Positions 1-5,066 of a DNA stretch of 5,844 nucleotides are shown here, piece by piece. A program made the position numbers and the translations under genes. Numbering within the stretch: position 1 is the stretch's first letter; each line of letters opens with the position of its first letter. The stretch is from JAWWBL01 sp033720975. Lineage in GTDB: Bacteria > Actinomycetota > Acidimicrobiia > Spongiisociales > ZC4RG35. The notes beneath the pieces are model-generated. The model was not told the origin of the DNA, ran no database searches, and saw only the letters and a program-made list of their open reading frames with translations. Where the stretch lies: assembly GCA_033720975.1 (NCBI GenBank), contig JAWWBL010000107.1:1-5844 (forward strand). Reading direction: 5' to 3'.

Positions 1-115
1 CCGCTCGCCCTTCAAGGGCAGGTGGCGACACCAAACCCGGACCACCCGGCTCTGGCTACCGCAGGCCTTGTCCACCTGTGGCGACGTACCAGTTGAGGAT
101 GCCAAAGCTGTAATG
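1..115. other. Unassigned stretch before the first gene
   Basis: No gene can be assigned here. The three plus-strand frames are open from the window edge and close at 94-96, 111-113 and about 180, too short to identify a product, and none gives a recognisable motif. There is some local inverted symmetry: a four-pair stem with a GCGA (GNRA-type) loop at 21-32, and a seven-base complement between 19-25 and 72-78, so an RNA end is possible. No tRNA T-arm consensus is present. It could be the 3' end of a plus-strand gene whose body lies left of the window, ending at the hairpin that follows. Confidence 0.3.
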
Positions 116-143
116 GAGAGCCCCCGCCAACGCGGGGGCTCTC
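116..143. terminator. GC-rich hairpin, probable (bidirectional) terminator
   Basis: A perfect 12-bp inverted repeat, GAGAGCCCCCGC with its complement, encloses a four-base CAAC loop. It lies immediately 3' of the stop codon of the cystathionine beta-synthase gene (TGA complement at 144-146), so it is well placed to end that leftward transcript, and also any rightward transcript arriving from 1-115. No U-tract follows on either strand; terminators lacking a U-tract are commonly proposed in high-GC actinobacteria. The hairpin is seen directly; the terminator role is inferred from position. Confidence 0.75.
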
Positions 144-1097
144 TCACGTTTCAAACCCGTGCTGTGACATCCACTCGTCGTTGAACGCTTTGGACAGATA
201 GCCCCGGCCCGAGTCGGGGATGATGACGATCGTGAGCTTGTCGTGGTCTTCGCCAGCCACTCCGAGCGCGGCGTGGACCGCCATCCCGCCGGATCCTCCG
301 GTCAGCACTCCCTCCTCACGGGCGAGGCGCCTGGCCATGGCGAAAGACTCAGCGTCGGTGACTTCGATGAATCGATCGATGATCCCCAGATCGACTGTCT
401 CCGGGTAGAAGTCCTCCCCGACACCTTCCACGAAATACTGATGAAGGTCGCCATCGGGCCCCTTGGTGTATATCGACCCCTCCGGATCGGCTCCGACGAT
501 CTCGACACGCGGCTTGTGCTCCTTGAGGAAGCGGCCCACTCCCGTGATCGTCCCCCCGGTCCCGACTCCGGCGACGACGACGTCGACGTCACCCTCGGTC
601 TGTTCCCAGATCTCGGGCCCGGTCGTCTCGTAGTGGGCTCGAGGATTGGCCATGTTGAAGTACTGGTTCGGTTGGAACGCGCCGTCGATCTCTTCGGTGA
701 GTCGGTTGGCGACCCCGTAGTAGGAGTCGGGGTGGCCGGGCCCGTAATCGGTGGGGCACTCGATGACCTCAACGCCGTAGGCACGCAGAAGGTCTTGTTT
801 CTCCTTCGAGACCTTGTCTGGCACGGTGCATATGACCCTGTAACCACGGACTGCGGCCACCAGGGCGAGGCCCACGCCGGTGTTCCCAGAGGTCGGCTCG
901 ATGATCGTCCCGCCCGGTCCCAACAATCCGTCCGCCTCGGCCTGGTCGATCATCGTGACCGCGATTCTCTCCTTCACCGATCCGCCGGGATTCAGGAACT
1001 CCAACTTCGCCACCAGGTTGCCCGGCGGGTGGAGCCTCGAGAGCCGGACGAGCGGGGTATTGCCGACGACTGAGAGGATGTCATCGAAGATCTCCAT
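144..1097 (-). CDS. cbs: Cystathionine beta-synthase / cysteine synthase, catalytic domain only
   Basis: This is a 317-residue fold-type II PLP enzyme that should condense an activated serine with homocysteine (cystathionine) or sulfide (cysteine) in the cytoplasm. Visible motifs are NPGGSVKER with the PLP lysine K42, the PLP loop TSGNTG at 69-74, the phosphate-binding GTGGT at 179-183, GGSGG at 267-271 and PDSGR at 294-298, whose serine should contact the pyridine nitrogen. The segments EGVGEDFYPE and GYLSKAFNDEWM resemble cystathionine beta-synthase (as in mycobacteria) more than CysK. It ends right after that segment, so the C-terminal pair of regulatory CBS domains found in mycobacterial Cbs is absent. 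The ATG at 1097 is chosen because homology begins there (MEIFDDILSVVGNTPLVRL); the open frame runs 31 codons further upstream without family similarity and would overlap ctaA. Cysteine synthase remains the alternative activity. Confidence 0.92.
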   Translation of the reverse strand: MEIFDDILSVVGNTPLVRLSRLHPPGNLVAKLEFLNPGGSVKERIAVTMIDQAEADGLLGPGGTIIEPTSGNTGVGLALVAAVRGYRVICTVPDKVSKEKQDLLRAYGVEVIECPTDYGPGHPDSYYGVANRLTEEIDGAFQPNQYFNMANPRAHYETTGPEIWEQTEGDVDVVVAGVGTGGTITGVGRFLKEHKPRVEIVGADPEGSIYTKGPDGDLHQYFVEGVGEDFYPETVDLGIIDRFIEVTDAESFAMARRLAREEGVLTGGSGGMAVHAALGVAGEDHDKLTIVIIPDSGRGYLSKAFNDEWMSQHGFET

Positions 1098-1105
1098 CGT
1101 CGGCG

Positions 1106-1111
1106 AGGCTA
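1106..1111 (-). promoter_or_regulatory. Probable -10 box of cbs (leaderless type)
   Basis: On the minus strand this reads TAGCCT, within TTCTAGCCT, and its end is 8 bases before the ATG at 1097. That spacing would place the transcription start at or within a base or two of the start codon, as in leaderless actinobacterial genes, and no Shine-Dalgarno sequence is visible. The box is nearly identical to that of the divergent ctaA promoter. No good -35 match was found, so the call rests on the -10 match, spacing and duplication. Confidence 0.5.
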
Positions 1112-1119
1112 GAAGTGTC

Positions 1120-1135
1120 CAGCACCTAGATGCTG
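1120..1135. promoter_or_regulatory. Near-palindrome, candidate shared operator
   Basis: The sequence CAGCACCTAGATGCTG is a 16-bp palindrome with a single mismatched pair (1125 against 1130). It sits between the two divergent -10 boxes and covers the positions where the -35 regions of both cbs and ctaA should fall, so a protein bound here could affect both promoters. No known regulator family is recognised from the half-site. Confidence 0.35.
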
Positions 1136-1150
1136 TCTCGCCCGGCTTTC

Positions 1151-1156
1151 TAGTCT
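1151..1156 (+). promoter_or_regulatory. Probable -10 box of ctaA
   Basis: The plus strand reads TAGTCT, within TTCTAGTCT, a TANNNT box that mirrors the cbs promoter with one difference in nine bases. Its end lies 6, 9 and 12 bases before the three consecutive possible starts TTG 1163, GTG 1166 and ATG 1169. There is no Shine-Dalgarno sequence before these starts, so a leaderless or very short-leader transcript is likely. No convincing -35 element was seen. Confidence 0.5.
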
Positions 1157-1168
1157 CCCTACTTGGTG

Positions 1169-2059
1169 ATGGATTTACGACGCTTCGCATGGGCGGTCCT
1201 GGTGTTCAACGTCGGGGTGATCGCTTTGGGAGCCTTGGTTCGTGCCACCGGGAGCGGTGCCGGCTGTGGCCGATCCTGGCCTACATGCCAGGGAGAAGTC
1301 CTCCCGCCTCTTGAAGGAGCGACGGCAATCGAGTTCGCCCACCGCGCGACGAGTGGCGTCGCGTTGGCATTGGTGTTTGCCCTTGCCGTCTTGGTATGGA
1401 GGAGATACCAGCCGGGGGCCCCTGCGCGAACCGGGGCCGTGCTTTCCGTCGTGGCGATCATTGGAGAGGCTGCGATCGGGGCGATGATCGTTCTGGCCGA
1501 GTGGGTCGCAGAAGACGCCTCCTTGGCCCGAGCCATCGCCGTCCCGCTTCACCTCGTCAACACGCTCTTCCTCCTCGCCGCCTTGGCTCTGACAGCTTTC
1601 TGGCTCGGTGGGGGAGGGAGGCTCGACTTCCGCCAGGACCGGACAATCCGGAACGTGGTCATCGCAGGGGGCACCGCGCTGGTGCTGATCGCAGCCTCCG
1701 GTGCTGTCACTGCGTTGGCCGACACCTTGTTTCCCAAAGATGGCATTGGGTTGGATCTCGAGCAGGGAAGTCACTTCCTGACCAGGCTTCGGGTGATTCA
1801 TCCCGTCCTGGCAATCGGCGCTGCCGCTGCAGCGTGGTGGGCGGTTCGTCGTCGCTCGGCAAATGCGTCTCGGGCCGCCAAGACCCTGCCTTGGCTCGTC
1901 GTGCTGATGCTGGTTTCGGGTGCGCTGAACGTGGCTCTAGGGGTGCCGGTGTGGATGCAGCTGGTCCACTTGATCCTGGCGGATGCGCTGTGGATCGCTT
2001 TCGTCCTGGCGGCGGCCCAGGCTCTCGAGTCTCGCCAAGCGGCGGCTATCAGGTCTTGA
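1169..2059 (+). CDS. ctaA: Heme A synthase (COX15/CtaA family)
   Basis: This is a 296-residue membrane protein with about eight hydrophobic segments, which converts heme O to heme A for aa3-type cytochrome c oxidase by oxidising the C8 methyl group. The N-terminal signature GALVRATGSGAGCGRSWP carries C33, which pairs with C40 at the same spacing as the disulfide of Bacillus subtilis CtaA. E55 and H58 (EFAHR) match the essential Glu/His pair of the first half. The other conserved histidines are H128 (LHLVNT), H211 (RVIHP) and H267 (LVHLILAD), giving the usual four heme-ligand positions. There is no second cysteine pair in the C-terminal half. TTG 1163 and GTG 1166 lie in frame just before the chosen ATG and could be used if the transcript is leaderless. 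No ctaB or oxidase subunit gene lies in the window. The 3' end overlaps soxR by 11 bases. Confidence 0.95.
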   Translation: MDLRRFAWAVLVFNVGVIALGALVRATGSGAGCGRSWPTCQGEVLPPLEGATAIEFAHRATSGVALALVFALAVLVWRRYQPGAPARTGAVLSVVAIIGEAAIGAMIVLAEWVAEDASLARAIAVPLHLVNTLFLLAALALTAFWLGGGGRLDFRQDRTIRNVVIAGGTALVLIAASGAVTALADTLFPKDGIGLDLEQGSHFLTRLRVIHPVLAIGAAAAAWWAVRRRSANASRAAKTLPWLVVLMLVSGALNVALGVPVWMQLVHLILADALWIAFVLAAAQALESRQAAAIRS

Positions 2060-2513
2060 TGGCGTCTTCCCGGCTGTCCCCAAGCAGGTAGCGCGGACCC
2101 GTTCCCAGACCGGCGGCGATGTCTCCTGGATTGAAGATGGCGCACGACTTGAGTGACAGGCATCCGCACCCGATGCAGTCGGTCAACTCGTCACGGAGCC
2201 CGATGAGCTCGTCAATCTGGCGGTCGAGCCGCTCCCTCCACGCACTGCTCAGCCGCCTCCAGTCCTCCTTGGTGGGAGTCTTGTCGTGGGGAAGCCTCTC
2301 CAACGCTTCGGCTAGCTCGGCTAGTGACAACCCCACTTCTTGGCCGGCCCGTATCAGGGCTACCCGGCGCAAAGTCGCCCGCGGGTAGCGACGCTGATTG
2401 CCGTCGGTTCGCTCTGATTCGATCAGGCCCTTGGTCTCATAGAAGCGGAGCGCAGAGGTGGCCACTCCGGAACGGTTGGCGAGTTCCCCGATCGTGAGCC
2501 AGTCGTCACCCAA
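2049..2513 (-). CDS. soxR: Redox-sensitive transcriptional activator SoxR (MerR family)
   Basis: This 154-residue protein has the same length as E. coli SoxR. Residues 6-31 form the MerR-type helix-turn-helix (LTIGELANRSGVATSALRFY), followed by the wing with GNQRRY at 38-43 and a long dimerisation helix near 80-110. The SoxR-specific cluster CIGCGCLSLKSC places C113, C116, C118 and C124 in a CX2CXCX5C array that binds the [2Fe-2S] centre. Oxidation of that centre by superoxide-generating or redox-cycling compounds makes SoxR activate its target promoter by distorting an over-long spacer. The start is TTG at 2513, supported by a strong Shine-Dalgarno sequence and a stop codon upstream in frame; the reading frame has no ATG before the conserved region. 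A SoxR box lies 18 bases upstream of the start. In other actinobacteria such as Streptomyces, SoxR governs a small set of redox-drug response genes rather than soxS. Confidence 0.97.
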   Translation of the reverse strand: MGDDWLTIGELANRSGVATSALRFYETKGLIESERTDGNQRRYPRATLRRVALIRAGQEVGLSLAELAEALERLPHDKTPTKEDWRRLSSAWRERLDRQIDELIGLRDELTDCIGCGCLSLKSCAIFNPGDIAAGLGTGPRYLLGDSREDAIKT

Positions 2514-2521
2514 ATTAGAAA

Positions 2522-2528
2522 CTCCCTT
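2522..2528 (-). promoter_or_regulatory. Shine-Dalgarno sequence of soxR, fixing a TTG start
   Basis: On the minus strand this is AAGGGAG, 8 bases before the TTG at 2513. It is a strong match and ideal spacing, which supports the unusual TTG start. It contrasts with the genes to its left, which show no such site. Confidence 0.8.
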
Positions 2529-2557
2529 GACTTCAAGTTAACTTCAACTGCTACTTT
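2527..2557 (+). promoter_or_regulatory. SoxR-type promoter with 19-bp spacer, facing away from soxR
   Basis: The plus strand carries a -35 TTGACT at 2527-2532 and a -10 TACTTT at 2552-2557, separated by exactly 19 bp, the over-long spacer typical of promoters activated by MerR-family proteins. The SoxR box fills the spacer. The arrangement superimposes on the E. coli soxS promoter: -35, then the TCAAGTTAACTT core immediately after it, then the -10 at the same distance. No equivalent promoter can be read on the minus strand: the mirrored -10 position falls on the soxR Shine-Dalgarno sequence. Transcription should start near 2564 and run rightward, antisense to the VOC gene. Confidence 0.75.
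2531..2548. promoter_or_regulatory. SoxR box (operator)
   Basis: The 18 bp CTTCAAGTTAACTTCAAC match the E. coli soxS operator CCTCAAGTTAACTTGAGG at 14 of 18 positions, including an uninterrupted 12-base core TCAAGTTAACTT at 2533-2544 centred on GTTAAC. It lies 18 bases upstream of the soxR start codon, so SoxR bound here could also affect its own transcription, as is common for MerR-family regulators. The site is directly visible and the gene next to it encodes SoxR, so the assignment is strong. Confidence 0.88.
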
Positions 2558-2591
2558 GCTCGGCATGGTAGCAAATGGCGGATCGGGTCGG

Positions 2592-3050
2592 CTAACCCCA
2601 CCGTTCGATCTCGGCGTCGAGGTCGAGGGGAAGCACCACACCCCTGTCCTCGTATTCCCCCCAATCCTCGCGAGGGAGCATCCACATGATCTCGAACTCG
2701 TTGCCGTCGGGGTCTGCTCCGTAGAGCGAGATTGTGGCCCCGTGATGGGACTGCCCCGTCAGATGGCCAGCCTCGTCTAGCGCCTCTCGAAACACCGCGA
2801 GGTGCTTGATGTCCTCGACCTGCCATGCCAGGTGATAGAGACCCACCGACCCACGTGGAGGCTTGTTGCCGGAGGTTTGGAACAACCCGAGGTCGTGATG
2901 GTTCTCGGACTTGGGTGCGCGCAGGAAGGCAGCTCCAAAGCGTGGTTCATCTGCTGCGACTGTGAAGCCGAGGACGTTCGCGTAGAAGTTCTTCGCTCGC
3001 TCGAGGTCGGAGACGAACAGGACTGCGTGGTTCAGGTCTAGAGAAGGCAT
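2592..3050 (-). CDS. Single-domain VOC protein, extradiol dioxygenase-like (glyoxalase superfamily)
   Basis: This 152-residue protein belongs to the vicinal oxygen chelate superfamily of divalent-metal enzymes. The first beta strand gives NHAVLFVSDLERAKNFY with putative metal ligand H8; H73 (LYHLAWQV) and E120 (PDGNEFE) would complete the metal triad. H51/H52 (HHDLGLF), H102/H103 and Y110 occupy positions resembling the catalytic His, His and Tyr of type I extradiol dioxygenases, and the Y110 to E120 stretch fits the family signature Y-x2-D-P-x-G-x3-E. This favours ring-cleaving dioxygenase ancestry over glyoxalase I or drug binding, but the substrate is unknown, and most classical extradiol enzymes have two such modules. 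The ATG at 3050 starts at the homology; the longer open frame upstream overlaps the DUF255 gene in another frame. There is no clear Shine-Dalgarno sequence, and it lies 43 bases after the DUF255 gene on the same strand, probably as the last gene of that operon. Confidence 0.9.
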   Translation of the reverse strand: MPSLDLNHAVLFVSDLERAKNFYANVLGFTVAADEPRFGAAFLRAPKSENHHDLGLFQTSGNKPPRGSVGLYHLAWQVEDIKHLAVFREALDEAGHLTGQSHHGATISLYGADPDGNEFEIMWMLPREDWGEYEDRGVVLPLDLDAEIERWG

Positions 3051-3093
3051 TATCGCTATGGAACACGGCGGTGCCCGGCGAGATTCCTCGTAG

Positions 3094-5052
3094 TCACGCC
3101 AGCTGGCCTGCCAGCTCCTCAGGGTCGGAAGTCGGTAGGTCGCAGACGAAGCCACGACAGACGTAGGCAAGGGTCTTTCCGTTCTGCAGCCGTCCGGCGA
3201 GGAGGGGGATGGAGTCGGTCCCGGTGGACGATGCCGCCAGAGCCGTGTTGGGGCGAAACCGTGACCAGTAGACCCCGGATAGGTCCTCCCATTCCGGTCC
3301 GACGATCGCCAGCTCCCTGGAATTGCGCGCAGCATGCAGGACGGACAGGTGGTGGCCCACCATCGAAGGAAAGCGATCAATCAGCGTGGCAACGGATCCA
3401 AGGATGTCGTCAGCCCGGGCGAGGTAGGCATTGTCACCGGTGTACAGGCCAGCGATGAGAAAGGCCTCGGATGCCAAGGCGCTACCGCTGGGAAGAGGGT
3501 TGTCCGTGAAATCGGTTGGCCGTTTGGGAAGTTCGCTCGCTGCGTCATCCGTGGCATAAACGGAACCTCCGGGCCCGGCGAAGCGGTCCAATTGCCCCAC
3601 CAGCCCGATGGCGTGGTGATACCACTCCTCCTCGCCGGTGGCGGCAAAAAGGGAGAAGAGCCCAACGGCCAGGGCGGCATGGTCATCGAGAAATCCGGGA
3701 ACCGAGGTGCGACCCTCTCTCCACGAGCGCATCAGCCGTCCCTCCCGCACGAGGTGGGTGAGGCAGAACCGCGCGGCCGACCGGGCAGCGTCCAGCAGGT
3801 CGTCCTCACCAAGGACAGCTCCGGACTCGGCCAATGCTCGGATCGCCAGGCCGTTCCACGACGCGATCACCTTGTCGTCGAGGCCGGGACGAACCCGGGT
3901 TGATCTCGCATCGAGCAGGGCTCGACGGGCCTCGTCGAGGTTGTCCGGCGGATCGTCGCGGACGACACTCAGGATGTTGGATCCTTCGAAGTTTCCCTCT
4001 TCGGTGACCCCGTAGTACTCAATGACAGCCTCGGCGGCGTCGCCCAACACCTCTTTGATCTCTCGAGGGGTCCAAACATAGAACTTGCCTTCCACACCTT
4101 CGGAGTCTGCGTCTTCGGAGGAGAAGAGCCCGCCCTCCGGATGGCGAAGGTCACGGAGCATGTAGTCCAACGTCGACCGGGCCACCGCGATGAAGTCGGG
4201 ACGACCGAGCTCGATCCCGGCCCACAGATACAGACGTGCGAGTTGCGCGTTGTCGTAAAGCATCTTCTCGAAGTGGGGCACGAGCCAATGAGCATCGACG
4301 CTGTACCGGGCGAAACCTCCCCCTATCTGATCGTGAATCCCGCCTGCCGCCATCTCGTCGAGCGTCTTCGTCACCATCTGCCCGGCCTCGGGCGCCCAGG
4401 GTTCCTCGTGGACTCGGAGCAGAAACTCGAAGACAGGCTGCTGAGGGAACTTGGGAGCGCCTCGGAACCCTCCGTGGGCGGAGTCAAAGGCCGAAGCGAT
4501 CCTCCGGTAGGCCTCTTCGAGATGTGACGTATCGGGGGAGGCAGCTGAGGGGAGGGTTTGATCGATGGCATCGATGATCCTCGCCGCCTGCTCGGCGACA
4601 TCGTCCCTGCGGATCGACCAGGCTCCGGCAACTGCATCCATGATCTCACCGAAGCTGGGCATCCCGTGGCGGGGCTCGGGAGGGAAGTAGGTCCCGGCGT
4701 AGAACGGCCTCCGGTCATGGTCCAGCCAAACCGTCATAGGCCACCCGCCGTGACCCGTCATGGCCTGGACCGCTTCCATGTATACAGAGTCGACGTCCGG
4801 GCGCTCTTCACGGTCGACTTTGACGTTGACGAACAGCCGGTTCATCTCCTCGGCGACGGCCGGGTCCTCGAATGACTCGTGGGCCATGACATGACACCAA
4901 TGGCACGCCGCATAGCCGACGCTGAGCAGGACCGGCACATCCCGGCGTCGAGCCTCCTCGAACGCCTCATCGCCCCACTCATGCCAGTCCACCGGATTGT
5001 CCTTGTGCTGAAGCAGGTAGGGCGATGTCGCGTCGGCTAGTCGATTGGCCAC
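3094..5052 (-). CDS. Thioredoxin domain-containing protein, YyaL/DUF255 (SPATA20-like)
   Basis: This 652-residue cytoplasmic protein is close to the family's usual length of about 650-700. The N-terminal thioredoxin-like domain (about 5-165) begins NRLADATSPYLLQHKDNPVD and has the CxxC site C50-H-W-C53 in GYAACHWCHVMAHESFED, VDREERPDVD at 79-88 and GGWP at 102-105 with the likely cis-proline P105. The remainder (about 175-640) resembles an alpha/alpha six-hairpin glycosidase-like barrel, with family motifs GGIHDQIGGGFARYSVD near 237-253, EDADSEGVEGKFYVW near 313-327 and DDKVIASWNGLAIRAL near 392-407. It ends in the typical AYVCRGFVC segment with a further cysteine pair (C632, C637). The family's substrate is not known. 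The start is GTG at 5052, directly after an in-frame stop, so it cannot be longer. It follows the upstream hotdog-like gene by 14 bases, which suggests co-transcription. Confidence 0.95.
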   Translation of the reverse strand: MANRLADATSPYLLQHKDNPVDWHEWGDEAFEEARRRDVPVLLSVGYAACHWCHVMAHESFEDPAVAEEMNRLFVNVKVDREERPDVDSVYMEAVQAMTGHGGWPMTVWLDHDRRPFYAGTYFPPEPRHGMPSFGEIMDAVAGAWSIRRDDVAEQAARIIDAIDQTLPSAASPDTSHLEEAYRRIASAFDSAHGGFRGAPKFPQQPVFEFLLRVHEEPWAPEAGQMVTKTLDEMAAGGIHDQIGGGFARYSVDAHWLVPHFEKMLYDNAQLARLYLWAGIELGRPDFIAVARSTLDYMLRDLRHPEGGLFSSEDADSEGVEGKFYVWTPREIKEVLGDAAEAVIEYYGVTEEGNFEGSNILSVVRDDPPDNLDEARRALLDARSTRVRPGLDDKVIASWNGLAIRALAESGAVLGEDDLLDAARSAARFCLTHLVREGRLMRSWREGRTSVPGFLDDHAALAVGLFSLFAATGEEEWYHHAIGLVGQLDRFAGPGGSVYATDDAASELPKRPTDFTDNPLPSGSALASEAFLIAGLYTGDNAYLARADDILGSVATLIDRFPSMVGHHLSVLHAARNSRELAIVGPEWEDLSGVYWSRFRPNTALAASSTGTDSIPLLAGRLQNGKTLAYVCRGFVCDLPTSDPEELAGQLA

Positions 5053-5066
5053 TCAGCTCACATCCG

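Noticed and set aside
1..75. tRNA-like anticodon arm near 8-20
   Set aside because: No T-loop consensus, D arm or acceptor stem can be paired around it.
243..1073. 276-codon plus-strand open frame opposite cbs
   Set aside because: It is antisense to a gene with every PLP-enzyme motif intact and shows no family resemblance itself; long antisense frames are expected at this GC content.
1098..1190. 31-codon N-terminal extension of cbs
   Set aside because: The added residues have no similarity to the family, the extension would overlap the start of ctaA, and the -10 box and conserved MEIFDDILSVVGNTPLV start favour 1097.
1175..1801. 208-codon minus-strand open frame opposite ctaA, and the overlapping plus-strand frame at 1396-2091
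   Set aside because: Both are other-frame readings of a clear heme A synthase; they have low-complexity, Arg/Pro/Ser-rich composition and no motif.
2517..2547. A soxR promoter on the minus strand with the SoxR box in its spacer (-35 TTGAAG)
   Set aside because: The matching -10 position reads GTTTCT and would lie downstream of the Shine-Dalgarno sequence, putting the transcription start inside the coding region.
3051..3380. N-terminal extension of the VOC protein to 262 residues
   Set aside because: The extra segment is an out-of-frame reading of the C-terminal part of the DUF255 gene; the VOC domain begins at the ATG at 3050.
3334..3903. Plus-strand open frame of 189 codons opposite the DUF255 gene (and others nearby at 4141-4577)
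   Set aside because: They are antisense to a full-length, motif-complete gene, with no ribosome binding site or recognised domain.
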